Shown: positions 35,482 to 44,283 of the stretch, piece after piece
How the letters are laid out: every line of letters starts with the position of its first letter
Numbering within the stretch: position 1 is the stretch's first letter
Assembly (NCBI RefSeq): GCF_000420265.1
Contig: NZ_ATUP01000001.1
Span: 434,001-498,000 of the forward strand
DNA from: Oceanicaulis alexandrii DSM 11625
Lineage (GTDB): Bacteria > Pseudomonadota > Alphaproteobacteria > Caulobacterales > Maricaulaceae
Length of the DNA stretch: 64,000 nt
Reading direction: 5' to 3'
Position numbers and translations under genes: made by a program
The notes under the pieces: model-generated
Told to the model about the DNA's origin: nothing
The model's input: the letters and a program-made list of their open reading frames with translations, nothing else
The model's database searches: none

Positions 35482-37276
35482 TCGCCTCTATTCGAATAAA
35501 CCGAACGTATTTACGCCAATTGATTTCCACTGCGCGGAAAATTCAGGAACGCTTAATGTCGTGTTCGCAGAAGTAAAAAATCCAAAAGATGATAAAAAAG
35601 ATTCTCACAACCTAGGCAAGACAACGTTAATTCATCTTATTGAATTCTGCCTATTGAAATATATCACCGGAACACAACACTTTCTGGAAAAGCGTAGTGA
35701 TCGATTTAAATCGTTTGTCTTCTACCTTGAACTCGCGCTCCATGATGGTGGGTTCGTAACGGTATCGAGGTCCGTCGCAAACAATACGAATGTGTCTCTT
35801 AAAAAACATGATCAGTGCGGTCAGGACTTCACTTCGCTTCACGAGGATGAATGGGACCATCATGAAATTCCTCTAGCGACAGCCGTCACGTTGCTAGACT
35901 CATATTTAGATCTGCGTCTTGTGGAACCTTGGGGCTACCGCAAAGGTGTATCTTACTTCCTGCGCACACAGAATGATTATCGCGACGTTTTTCAGATCCA
36001 GAAATTCGTGCAGGGCAAAGATCGAGAATGGAAGCCATATCTGGCTAGCATCTTCGAACTAGACCATGAGGCTGCTGGAAAAAAGTATGAGATAGATCAG
36101 CTCATAGAGGAGGCCTCGGGGCGCCGCAAACGCAAAGAAGCCGAAATCCTGCCAGAATACAATGATCGAGATTCTCTAGCTTCTGAGATTGAGATCAAGC
36201 GCGATGAGCTATCGGATGTCGAAACGCAACTTGACGATTTCGACTTTTCCCACGAAGAGCGCCGGATTAATCGGGACTTGGTAGATCAGGTTGAGCGAGA
36301 GCTCGCCGACATCGCCCGCAAGCTGTATACGGTCGAAGTTGATATAGAGCAGATCGACCACTCGCTTTCGAATGGTGTGAAGTTTGACCTCGGAAAGATT
36401 AAGGGTATTTTCTCGGAGAGCGAAGTCCACTTTCCCGACGCTCTATCTCGAAGCTACGAGGATCTCGTCGAGTTCAACAAGAAACTCACAAACGACCGAA
36501 ATACTTCGTTGCGCTCAAGGAAGCGCGACCTGTTGTCCCTCAGGGATGAATTAGAAAATCGACAGGATGAGCTGAGCGCGCAGCGCAGCGAATATCATGC
36601 GATAATCAAAACCGCCGACTCTTTTAAAAAATACAAAGAACTACAAAAGCAGTTGGCGAAACAACGCGCCAATATCGCAATTCTGGAAGGTCAGCTTTCA
36701 CGGCTGGACGAATTGCAAGAAATTGATTTGGAAATTCGCGAGCTCCGCAAGCAACGCGACGAACTTGTCCATCGTATGGAGATGAGCCTTCGGTCTGAGA
36801 ATTCACGCAAGAATGAGGTCATCAGATTATTCAATAGGTATGTTCGCCGAGTATTGAATATCAATGGCAAGTTTGTGATCCGACAGAACAAAGAAGGTAA
36901 TTTTGAGTTTAATATCCAAACGTTAGACCGGTTGGGGCAGGACACAAGCCAAGCCGACGGGAAGACATATGGTCAGCTCATCTGCGCTTTGTTTGATATG
37001 GCCGTACTAAAGGTTCTGGAAGATCTACCGTTCTTTCATTTTGTTTATCACGATGGTCTCCTAGAGGGGCTGGATAATAGGAAAAAAATCGCCGTTCTCG
37101 AACTCGCGCGCGAACTAATTCAGTCTGGAAAAATTCAGTACATTTTGAGCGTTATCGATTCCGATCTGCCTCGGGATGAGAATGAGCACAAAATCACTTT
37201 CTCTGATGACGAAGTCATTCTAAGCCTCAATGACAGCGGCAACGCCGGTCTGCTTTTCAAAATGCCACCGTTCTAG
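35471..37276 (+). CDS. ABC-3C ATPase, DUF2326, SMC/Rad50-like
   Basis: 601 residues from ATG 35471 (GGAGG 8 bases upstream), overlapping the middle-component gene by 11 bp. The P-loop is SHNLGKTTL (about 45-53). A long coiled coil (about 205-445) separates the head halves, and the C-terminal half has GQDTSQADGKTYGQL as a signature-like segment and FFHFVYHDGLLEGLD as Walker B. SMC-like ATPases of this class sense invading DNA or structure and license the effector. Third gene of the set. Confidence 0.85.
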   Translation: MQISRLYSNKPNVFTPIDFHCAENSGTLNVVFAEVKNPKDDKKDSHNLGKTTLIHLIEFCLLKYITGTQHFLEKRSDRFKSFVFYLELALHDGGFVTVSRSVANNTNVSLKKHDQCGQDFTSLHEDEWDHHEIPLATAVTLLDSYLDLRLVEPWGYRKGVSYFLRTQNDYRDVFQIQKFVQGKDREWKPYLASIFELDHEAAGKKYEIDQLIEEASGRRKRKEAEILPEYNDRDSLASEIEIKRDELSDVETQLDDFDFSHEERRINRDLVDQVERELADIARKLYTVEVDIEQIDHSLSNGVKFDLGKIKGIFSESEVHFPDALSRSYEDLVEFNKKLTNDRNTSLRSRKRDLLSLRDELENRQDELSAQRSEYHAIIKTADSFKKYKELQKQLAKQRANIAILEGQLSRLDELQEIDLEIRELRKQRDELVHRMEMSLRSENSRKNEVIRLFNRYVRRVLNINGKFVIRQNKEGNFEFNIQTLDRLGQDTSQADGKTYGQLICALFDMAVLKVLEDLPFFHFVYHDGLLEGLDNRKKIAVLELARELIQSGKIQYILSVIDSDLPRDENEHKITFSDDEVILSLNDSGNAGLLFKMPPF

Positions 37277-37450
37277 GCAACCATTCCCATGGAGAGAAAA
37301 GCCGCTACTCCCCCGGAGCCGACACAGCCTCACTGAAGCATCGGTCCGTAGCGCGAGGGGCCTCCCCTTGATCGCATAGCGATGTCGCCAGAGGCGGCAG
37401 GATTGCCGAAGTAAGGCCGAAATTACCCTCCGTATCAGGTCTCCGGCCCA
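37277..37450. other. Spacer between ABC-3C and relaxase genes
   Basis: About 170 bp between the convergent ABC-3C and relaxase genes. A GGGGCCTCCCC palindrome lies at about 37359-37369. No other signal is visible. Confidence 0.5.
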
Positions 37451-39004
37451 CTAACGCTCCCGATCAAACCCATCATCTCGCGGGCGATCTCGCCCTGGCT
37501 TGGGCTCATTGAGTTGTACTCGCGCTTCTGACCAACCGCGCTGCAACGCAGACCGGCTATCGTCGGCAGGCCGTTCACGCCCGCCCTCGGGCGGTGATGG
37601 CTGCCTGTCGGGCGCTTTGTTGTCTTGCAGATAGCGTGTGAGTGAATTGCGAGCCTTCTCGCGCTCCGCCTCCCGTCCCTGTAGTGCGGCTTGATAGGGC
37701 TCATTTTCAGATGCGTGACGCAACTCGATAGCCTTAAGGGCATCCGCACGCTCACGCCGAACATCCAGCAGCTCGGCCGCATACCGCTTATTGACGAGCT
37801 CGGTTTGAAGCTGTGCCTCCGCTCGCAGCTTGGCGTCATTGGCCTGTCGCTCTGCGGTGTGCCGATCACCGATAGCCTTGAGCTCAGCTTCTTGTATGCG
37901 GCGCGTTTTGCCAGTCAGGTCGATGTAGCGCATGAGCCGCGCCGACCAGCGCTTTTGTTCTGCTCGAGCTGCGTTCATCTCTAGCTGATGGCGCTGGGCC
38001 AGTTCGGCGGTTCGCCTGCGCTCAGCGACCCGCAGACTTTCCTGCACGAAGTCTGCCTCGGAGCTGTGGCGCGATTTCACATCCTCCCGGCGGGCGCGGA
38101 ACTTGGCCGCAGCTTCGTCGCGCTCATAGCTCTGGCGCCGGAACTGGTTTTGATAGTGGGCGGCAAGCGCCAGATCCTTTTTGCGCTGGTCCTTTTCGAG
38201 AAGGGCAGTGAGACGGGTCTTGTCAACCTTGGAGCGAGCTGCGCGCTCCAGATTGAGATCAATGATTTCAGCATTGCGCTCTCGGCGCGTGCGGCCCCGG
38301 TCAATATCTTCGTAGGGCGTATCCTCACGATACTGCGTGCGCCGCCACGACCGCTCTTTCACGGGCTTGGAGTGGGGGCGGTATTTGTTTGTTTCGACAT
38401 ACTGACCAGCAGGTCCGAGATGGATCTGCGGGGTGCGGTCGATGCCCTGATCTTCCAAAGAGCGCCGGTCGATGCGTTCTTCGTGCCCAGCCCGCTCAAG
38501 GGCTTCATTGGCGATCTCCTCCCAGAGCTCGCGCACATAGGCACAGGGCGCATCGCCGGGGCGGCCGGCGGCTTTCCAGTCCCGCGCCGAGTCCGAAAGC
38601 CGGACAACGCGCTTGCCAGTTTCGCGGTCGCGATCACGCACGAGCATGTGGAAGTGAGGGTTATGCTCATCTTCCCCGCACTGGTGGATAGCGGCGTACC
38701 ACGGCACGCGACCTTCGCTGAGACGCTTGCCAAAGGCCTGCACCAGAGCCGCCCTCTCCTCATGCGATAATTCCACGGGCAGCGCGCCGCGCAATTTGTC
38801 CGCAACGCGGGCGTTTGCGCGATCAGCGCGCTCACCACGATCCACGAAGTTCCGCGCATCTGTCGGATCGTACGGAATGCCACCACCGGCAAATAGCTCG
38901 GGCTCGGCGCTCTCTCGCGCAATATATTTGATGTAAGCCCCAGCGGTTCCGGAGCGGTGCGTAGTTTTCCCGATGCTGGAGATATTGAGTGAATAGATGG
39001 CCAT
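37451..39004 (-). CDS. MobA/MobL (MobQ) family relaxase
   Basis: 517 residues. N-terminal relaxase domain (about 1-190) with the start MAIYSLNISSIGK, His107, and the three-His metal motif DEHNPHFHM (His114, 117, 119). Downstream, a long charged coiled coil (about 250-450; RARREDVKSRH...) and a proline-rich, acidic tail. MobQ relaxases nick oriT and pilot the strand. The start has GGAGAG 6 bases upstream. A recognisable oriT lies 190-340 bp upstream, divergent side. Confidence 0.92.
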   Translation of the reverse strand: MAIYSLNISSIGKTTHRSGTAGAYIKYIARESAEPELFAGGGIPYDPTDARNFVDRGERADRANARVADKLRGALPVELSHEERAALVQAFGKRLSEGRVPWYAAIHQCGEDEHNPHFHMLVRDRDRETGKRVVRLSDSARDWKAAGRPGDAPCAYVRELWEEIANEALERAGHEERIDRRSLEDQGIDRTPQIHLGPAGQYVETNKYRPHSKPVKERSWRRTQYREDTPYEDIDRGRTRRERNAEIIDLNLERAARSKVDKTRLTALLEKDQRKKDLALAAHYQNQFRRQSYERDEAAAKFRARREDVKSRHSSEADFVQESLRVAERRRTAELAQRHQLEMNAARAEQKRWSARLMRYIDLTGKTRRIQEAELKAIGDRHTAERQANDAKLRAEAQLQTELVNKRYAAELLDVRRERADALKAIELRHASENEPYQAALQGREAEREKARNSLTRYLQDNKAPDRQPSPPEGGRERPADDSRSALQRGWSEARVQLNEPKPGRDRPRDDGFDRER

Positions 39005-39203
39005 TCAGCTCTCCAGCAATTTTAGGGCTGAAGAGGTTAAGAGAAAAAGAACATATAGTGAACAAATAAATGCGAGCGCATACCAATGTGTGATGTCAGA
39101 CATATGGAGAATTGAAGCGGTCACCATCGCGTCTCCCGTGTCAGTCGAACACTTACGCGTGCTGGCCTGCTACAGAGACTCAGGACAAGGGTAACAGCAC
39201 GCA

Positions 39204-39356
39204 CGCCGCATAAAGCGGCGTTCGCTTGCAGGGCCGAGTTCGTTTCAAAGAAACGGCTGAGGCCTGCGAGCACCGGCCATGAGCCGGTTCACGGCGATCC
39301 GTACACGGATCGCCTAGCGCACGGGTTTGCTTGCAAACCCAAAAGTGCGCCCTCCA
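39204..39356. other. Probable oriT with RSF1010/Ti-like nic site and tandem hairpins
   Basis: Perfect hairpins follow each other: CGCCGC/GCGGCG (39204-39220), CGTTTC/GAAACG (39241-39255), ACCGGC/GCCGGT (39272-39288), GGCGATCCGT/ACGGATCGCC (39293-39314), GGGTTTGC/GCAAACCC (39323-39340). Right after the last is AAGTGCGCCCT (39343-39353), identical to the nic region core of RSF1010-type oriT, where an inverted repeat also precedes the nick. The divergent relaxase gene is of the matching MobQ class. Confidence 0.85.
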
Positions 39357-39467
39357 CATTTTAAGAGTAGGTTAACGCTACGGCATGGACCGTTTTAACG
39401 CCAGATGACCCGCTTGAATTTTAAACGCGACGGACCGTTTTGAGTGCGGTGTGTTGCAGGTATAGCG

Positions 39468-40553
39468 CTAAGCGCCATAGAGGCGTCCAGAACGCATGTC
39501 GGCTATAAGGCCGGACTGTTCATCGCCAAGATGTACTGCAGGCGAGGATCCGATGCTCGGTATGAGCTCTTTGAGCTCGTCCGTGCTTCGACTTGCAATG
39601 AACGCCGTATGGCTGGCTGAAGCAAATTCCGCATTCGTGAAGCTGGGCGCGCCAGTTTCCCGGCCGATCAAAACTCGGTCGGATGAAACCGGAAGAGCCA
39701 CCGATACCATCTGTTTGTAGTCTGTGCCCATATAAGCGCTGACGCGCCCGCTAGCTTCACGGGCAACGGCCACGCAATCGGGAAGGATTGCACCTGCATC
39801 GTCATCAGGCGGCTCTAGCGCCCAATCCAGCTCTGCTAGTCGCTCGACGTGTTTTGGTGGGGCAGGTTGGGTGGATAAGATCTTACCTATCCGGTCACGC
39901 ATAGTAGGTTTGATCTTGGATGGGATATCCTCGAATGCCTTCGCAAACTCACGCCCCTCATCGTTGATTTGAGCATTCATGCCTCCGCTCGCCATTTTGA
40001 GCGCCATTTGCTGGGCTAGCGCTCTCACCATGTCTTGAACAGGTTGGGGCATATCCCGCAGCTCAGTCGTGGCGATCATTTTCTCAACCTGCTCGCGTGC
40101 CGCGTCCATGATGAGTTCGGTCGCTTTATCGGTGCCAATTCCCAGCATGGTTGTTAGCTGCCCGCTTCCCACCATTTCGCCCATAGCATCGAACATTTCA
40201 GTGGCTGCACCGCCAAACGAGTCTCGGACAAATGCTGTTCGAACCGAGAGATGGGTCACGAGCGTTCCAGCACGCTCGCCATCGACGAAGGAGCCGATTT
40301 CCGCTTCGCGGAGCTCCGTCAGCCATGGATGGATGATAGCTTCGAACTGAGTGACTTTCTGATCGACGGTTTCATCCTCCGGATGCTGGGGCAAATCGGA
40401 GTAGAAGTAATTCGATGCGCCGTAGCCGGCAGTTCCTGTTTTGAAGTTCTTGCCGTCAGCACGATAGACCCAGACCGGGGCCTTAGCGCCCTCACCGTCG
40501 GTAAAGCCGCGTTGAAGATGCTGAGAAATGTAGTGTTGAAGTTTGCACGCCAT
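39468..40553 (-). CDS. DUF4238 domain protein
   Basis: 361 residues. The start K-L-Q-H-Y-I-S-Q-H-L-Q-R-G-F followed by VWVYR is the DUF4238 signature. The rest is mostly helical, with HLSVRTAFVRDSF and a late IGRETGAP. The function is unknown; the family is frequent on mobile elements. It stands alone on the minus strand between oriT and a hairpin at 40610. Confidence 0.8.
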   Translation of the reverse strand: MACKLQHYISQHLQRGFTDGEGAKAPVWVYRADGKNFKTGTAGYGASNYFYSDLPQHPEDETVDQKVTQFEAIIHPWLTELREAEIGSFVDGERAGTLVTHLSVRTAFVRDSFGGAATEMFDAMGEMVGSGQLTTMLGIGTDKATELIMDAAREQVEKMIATTELRDMPQPVQDMVRALAQQMALKMASGGMNAQINDEGREFAKAFEDIPSKIKPTMRDRIGKILSTQPAPPKHVERLAELDWALEPPDDDAGAILPDCVAVAREASGRVSAYMGTDYKQMVSVALPVSSDRVLIGRETGAPSFTNAEFASASHTAFIASRSTDELKELIPSIGSSPAVHLGDEQSGLIADMRSGRLYGA

Positions 40554-40609
40554 GGATGAATCTTAGATCAGCGTGCGATTGAAAGTGCAATTTCTGAAAA
40601 CGAAAATTT

Positions 40610-40635
40610 GCGGTTTGCGCTTGCGCGCAAACCGC
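40610..40635. terminator. 11-bp perfect hairpin
   Basis: GCGGTTTGCGC (40610-40620), TTGC, GCGCAAACCGC (40625-40635), then TTTG on the plus strand. It lies between the DUF4238 start and the end of the degraded gene at 40736; it could terminate that transcript (minus strand: followed by AAATTTTCG). Confidence 0.45.
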
Positions 40636-40735
40636 TTTGTCGAGCTTTAATAAAGAAAGCTACGCTTGGTTTTTTGTATAGCTCGCCAATGTCTTATGGC
40701 AGCTTCTATGTCGAGCCAGCAGATCACCATCTGTG

Positions 40736-40928
40736 TCACTTGGTGAAACGTCGTGAACGGGTCGCTGAGTCCAAGAAGTGGGATCGATATCCCGTTTCAG
40801 TGATCGACAAGGCCTCTTTATCGAAAGCTTTGATTTCAATCGTAAGCGTATCTGGGCTTGTAGCAGAGCCGGATAGTCCGGCCCTGCCACTCAATCTCGG
40901 CATTTTCGCCGATTGCATCGACAGCCAT
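40736..40928 (-). pseudogene. Frameshifted paralog of the small protein at 51722
   Basis: The ATG at 40928 overlaps the upstream stop. The first frame reads about 30 codons (AEIEWQGRTIRLCYKP...) then stops, and a second frame continues DTLTIEIKAFDKEA and TETGYRSHF to 40736. The two pieces line up with FTWRGIEIEARYNP and IETLSPEKE...TGTGYRSHF in the intact protein at 51722-52027. At least one frameshift and a lost C-terminal third mark it as a remnant. Confidence 0.65.
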
Positions 40929-41188
40929 TACGCCACCTCTTCAAGAGGCAGTCCTGACTGCTCGGAGATCTCGGCTTCGACGGGCTTCAGCAAGATCAAG
41001 CCGGACCGCAGGTCGTCTGGGACGAGGTTGAGCCGCAGGATGAGCCCTTTGCTTTCGTCATCTCGGGGCCAAGCGGCTCCGATTTCGACAGGGAAGCCAA
41101 TTTCTTGGCGACCGTTTCGCTCAGTGCCGGTATATGGCGCAAAGCACAGGCGATAGGCGGGATAGTTCTTTTTGGTTTCGGTAGTCAT
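40928..41188 (-). CDS. Small unassigned element protein
   Basis: 86 residues; not recognised. Start MTTETKKNYPAYRLCFAP has AAAGGAAA upstream. Compact, beta-rich first half (YRLCFAPYTGTERNGRQEIGFPVEIGAAW) and a leucine-rich end. It looks like one of the short single-domain proteins that precede antirestriction-like genes on plasmids; its stop overlaps the start of the degraded gene at 40736-40928. Confidence 0.6.
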   Translation of the reverse strand: MTTETKKNYPAYRLCFAPYTGTERNGRQEIGFPVEIGAAWPRDDESKGLILRLNLVPDDLRSGLILLKPVEAEISEQSGLPLEEVA

Positions 41189-41483
41189 GGTCGTTTCCTT
41201 TCCAGTTGTTGGTGGACCGCTTCACGCGATCCGATGGAAAGGCGGCCGGCGAGCCACAGCGGAGCCGCGCATGCCCCACACGGGCATGGAGCGGGCCGGG
41301 CATTGCGCGCCCGAAGGGTCTGCGCCGCTGTGGTTCGCCAGACTTAGACAGATGGATGTGTTGAAGCGGGCATTCCGACTTGGAAAGGGTAGCGAATACC
41401 GAATAACAGAGTGGCGCACCGATAGAAGCCAGCCTTAGCTAGCCCCGACCGAGCACCGAACCGGCTCACCCAGCGTGCCCGAC
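41189..41483. repeat. Gene-free stretch with a 15-bp inverted repeat
   Basis: GGCGAGCCACAGCGG (41248-41262) and CCGCTGTGGTTCGCC (41325-41339) pair at 14 of 15 positions around a 62-bp centre that itself has the nested palindrome GCATGCCCCACACGGGCATG (about 41269-41288). It may be a leader hairpin, a second transfer or replication site, or a regulatory structure for the gene at 40928. No convincing ORF. Confidence 0.5.
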
Positions 41484-41756
41484 TCAAGCCGTCGACTTTG
41501 TCCAAACATCGAAAGCGAGGTGCACCACGCTTTGCAAACTCGTGTCGAGATCACACTGCATCAGAACCTGATTTTTTGCGCTCAGGGAAATCAACTTGTC
41601 TGCAGTTAGGGGGCTGTTTTGAGTGAGCCAGTCAAATCTGGCCCATGTATAGGCATGTTGCCGAAACCGAACGCGTTCACCCTCTTCGAGCACGATCAAT
41701 CGATCAAATAACTCGAACTGATCGCCAAATTGCAGGTCCTGAAACGGTTGCTTCAT
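41484..41756 (-). CDS. Small unassigned protein
   Basis: 90 residues from ATG 41756 (longer TTG start at 41792 possible; neither has a clear ribosome-binding site). The N-terminus (MKQPFQDLQFGDQFELFDRLIVLEE) then a run of charged residues and VRFRQHAYTWARFDW look like a small beta-sheet protein. Nothing indicates function. Confidence 0.45.
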   Translation of the reverse strand: MKQPFQDLQFGDQFELFDRLIVLEEGERVRFRQHAYTWARFDWLTQNSPLTADKLISLSAKNQVLMQCDLDTSLQSVVHLAFDVWTKSTA

Positions 41757-41795
41757 CGGGAAAGGATACCACAACCCTTGTAAGCAATTCAATTT

Positions 41796-42134
41796 TTAGG
41801 ACTTATCTCGATCCGCCCCTTTGTCGCGGCCACCTTTTTCGGGTTCACCGCCGGCATCTTTTTGAATGTCCCATTCTTCCTTCAAGCGCTGCAGCTCGCG
41901 CCGCTGCTGCTCAGCAAATCCTTCCTCGATTTCCTCGCGCACTTCCCGATGAACATCCTGCTCAAGCTGGCCGCCCGGAGTATAGTCCAAGGTCAAATGC
42001 GGATTGGTTCTATCAAGCTCTTGCCGATAGTCGCGCTCATGAACTTCTTTTGGAACGGGCTCATCGGCCACCCGATTAAACTCGGGCGTGATGGGCCCCA
42101 CGCCATCAAGACCGTCATTTCCATCGTCACACAT
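41796..42134 (-). CDS. Small acidic, coiled-coil protein
   Basis: 112 residues from ATG 42134, preceded by AGAGGTG. Strongly charged and helical (EVHERDYRQEL, then VREEIEEGFAEQQRRELQRLKEEW), ending in a Lys/Asp tail. Not recognised. Short charged proteins near coupling-protein genes often assist the relaxosome, but nothing specific supports that here. Codon use and GC match the element's GC-rich part. Confidence 0.5.
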   Translation of the reverse strand: MCDDGNDGLDGVGPITPEFNRVADEPVPKEVHERDYRQELDRTNPHLTLDYTPGGQLEQDVHREVREEIEEGFAEQQRRELQRLKEEWDIQKDAGGEPEKGGRDKGADRDKS

Positions 42135-42330
42135 GGCCGCACCTCTGAAAGCCGCTTTGGCCCTCATTTTGCGCAGATCCCTCTACTGCACAAGGTGACG
42201 CACTAGGCATCTTCGACGGCGTCGTGTATACGCTGGTGCAGACGCCGCGGCACATGCATTTTGTATATGCTTGAAAGAATCGGCCGAGCGGTGTGCGGAA
42301 GAACATCATGTGAGGCGCAATAGCGACACG

Positions 42331-43008
42331 ATGGCCGTCAAAGAACTGCGTTCCAATGTCTTCGTTTGTGACAGCGTGCTGATTCAGCACTATCTGACCC
42401 TGATGAAGGACGCTCGCTGTCCGAATGCGCAATTCCGACAACTAACGACTGAGATCACGCGCCTCCTGATTTATGAGGCGTTGGACACAATTACGATTCC
42501 AGCCCACTTCGTTTCCGCCACGGATACTCGCGGCACAGATTATGAAGGCCTTTTTCTCGACACGTCAGATTTTGTCCTTATCGGCGTAGTCAGGTCAGGC
42601 ATGCCCATGGCTGCGGCTGCACACTCAATACTTCCCGACGCCGAGCTCGGCACTGTTGGCTACAATGCCACACACGTGGAAAATCCAATTTTCTTCGAGG
42701 CCTCCCCCAAGCTGATTGGGAAATTCGCATTCATCTTCGATCCAGCGCTTGCAACAGGCCAGACCGCGTTGAATGTCGCCCGACTGCTAAAGGGCAGCTA
42801 CGACGGGAACTACAACCAAATGGCAGTCATCACCCTTAGCGCCCAAGAAGAAGCACTGGAGCTACTGGCACAAGAAGCTCCCGACCTTCCCATAATCACA
42901 GCCACAACTCGAAAAGAAACCTACGAAGGCGGCAAACCCAGCGCTGGACTAGGCGACTTTCAATCCCGGCTATACGGAAATAGATATCGCGAAGGGTACA
43001 TTTTATGA
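42331..43008 (+). CDS. Uracil phosphoribosyltransferase-like protein
   Basis: 225 residues from ATG 42331 (a TTG 20 codons earlier is possible). UPRTase pattern throughout: VRSGMPMAAAA in place of the LRAGLGM region, PRPP loop FDPALATGQT (about 150-159; canonical DPMLATGGS), and a C-terminal uracil-binding end GLGDFQSRLYGNR. Canonical enzymes make UMP from uracil and PRPP. The gene overlaps the next by 4 bp and lies on a mobile element, so the role may be other than salvage. Residues needed for catalysis look retained. Confidence 0.75.
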   Translation: MAVKELRSNVFVCDSVLIQHYLTLMKDARCPNAQFRQLTTEITRLLIYEALDTITIPAHFVSATDTRGTDYEGLFLDTSDFVLIGVVRSGMPMAAAAHSILPDAELGTVGYNATHVENPIFFEASPKLIGKFAFIFDPALATGQTALNVARLLKGSYDGNYNQMAVITLSAQEEALELLAQEAPDLPIITATTRKETYEGGKPSAGLGDFQSRLYGNRYREGYIL

Positions 43009-43634
43009 GCAAGGACAATACAATAAAGCAGGCCAAAATTCGCGGAGTTAGAAGCCTTAGCGAAGAAGACATGAACCGCGATCAATATGGCCAAGCCGTT
43101 TTATATTATTTTGATAAGAACAAATGCTCAGAAATAAGTAGACTAAGTACACGAGGTTATGTTAATCGTGCAATTCCAGATAATATTATATTTGGAAGAG
43201 TTAATTACAGAGAAAACTATTTTTCAATGAATGCAAGCGGATTAAGAGTAACAGATATATTTGATGTTTCGTGTGAATTTTCAAATGAAGACCGAGAGCT
43301 ATTCGGCTTTAGAAAGAAACCCGAACTGCTAGAGCGCATCGACCGTGCCGCAGAGGCCTGCGGAATGTCTCGAGCCGTCTTTATGAGGGTTGCGGTGCAC
43401 GACGCTGTCGCGAACGACGATATCGTCCCAGCCTCTAGCGGCAAGAAATCTCAAAGGAGCCAGTCCGTAGCCCTCTTGAAGAGCGACCTCGAGCGATTGG
43501 AACAGGCAGCAAAACAGGCCGGCACCATGAAAACCAAGTGCTTCTTCCACGCCATGGAAAGGGCCATCGAGAAAGTCGAAGCCGAGCTCTCCGGAATACA
43601 TCACCGCCCCAGCCTAGCTCACGGAGTTAAGTGA
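43005..43634 (+). CDS. Unassigned protein with ribbon-helix-helix-like part, coupled to the UPRTase-like gene
   Basis: 209 residues. The first 95 are unrecognised and encoded by AT-rich DNA (about 30% GC at 43080-43260). The second half is GC-rich and has two similar ribbon-helix-helix-like segments, KPELLERIDRAAEACGMSRAVFMRVAV and LKSDLERLEQAAKQAGTMKTKCFFHAM. ATGA overlap with the UPRTase-like gene indicates coupled translation. The composition step at about 43290 suggests a fused or recombined gene. Confidence 0.6.
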   Translation: MSKDNTIKQAKIRGVRSLSEEDMNRDQYGQAVLYYFDKNKCSEISRLSTRGYVNRAIPDNIIFGRVNYRENYFSMNASGLRVTDIFDVSCEFSNEDRELFGFRKKPELLERIDRAAEACGMSRAVFMRVAVHDAVANDDIVPASSGKKSQRSQSVALLKSDLERLEQAAKQAGTMKTKCFFHAMERAIEKVEAELSGIHHRPSLAHGVK

Positions 43635-43824
43635 ACCTTTTGCGAAGAGACAAAAAGCATCTTTGCAAATGTAAGTTTATGCTCCATGTTAACCTTATAC
43701 AGGTTGACGGATTTTGCGCGCCTGTTCGACGAAGGGAATGGGTCGCATTGGCGCTTGGAAGATAAGCCAAACTGTTGGCAGATAGCGTTCAAGGCCCAAC
43801 CCACAACGTGGGGAGTGCTGGGCA

Positions 43825-44283
43825 TTGGATACCACCATCACCGTCGCACAGGCTTTTTCGTGGGGCCTGACAATCGCTGGCCCGCTCGCGGTGTTTGTAG
43901 GCACCGGGTTTGCCCTGAGCATTACCGCAAACGAGCACATTAATATTGTTCCGAAAATTTCCGCTTGGCTGCTGGCCCCGGTATTCGGGCTGCTGCTCGG
44001 AAGCGTGCTCGCGTCCGCCATTGCGCCAAACTGGGGGCTCTTTGGTGTCGCATGGTTTTTTGGAATTGGCTGGACACTGACATTCATGTTCGCCGCCATC
44101 TGCGGTCACGATGACACGCTGTACCTCCTCGGGCGTTTTTGGAACGAGACCCTCTTTCCCTACCTCAAGCGACAGTTTCGGCGTCGTCACAATTCACAAT
44201 GCTGGCGAAACGATCATGGCCGAAACAACGTCCGCTACTCGCTGTTTGACGATGACAACGATCTGGACGGAGGTGCGGCATGA
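43825..44283 (+). CDS. Small membrane protein, first gene of the coupling-protein operon
   Basis: 152 residues from a TTG at 43825 with GGGGAG about 9 bases upstream (the only plausible start). Three membrane helices (about 10-32, 44-66, 72-96) and a basic then acidic cytosolic tail (PYLKRQFRRRH; FDDDNDLDGG). Unassigned. Overlaps the next gene by 4 bp. A helix-loop membrane partner for the ATPase that follows is plausible, since coupling proteins normally carry their own N-terminal helices and this one lacks them. Confidence 0.65.
   Translation: MDTTITVAQAFSWGLTIAGPLAVFVGTGFALSITANEHINIVPKISAWLLAPVFGLLLGSVLASAIAPNWGLFGVAWFFGIGWTLTFMFAAICGHDDTLYLLGRFWNETLFPYLKRQFRRRHNSQCWRNDHGRNNVRYSLFDDDNDLDGGAA

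Noticed and set aside
43686-43943. 85-residue plus-strand frame before the coupling-protein operon
   Set aside because: The N-terminal part looks protein-like, but it overlaps the TTG-started membrane protein in another frame and ends in shadow-type composition; it is perhaps a leader remnant.
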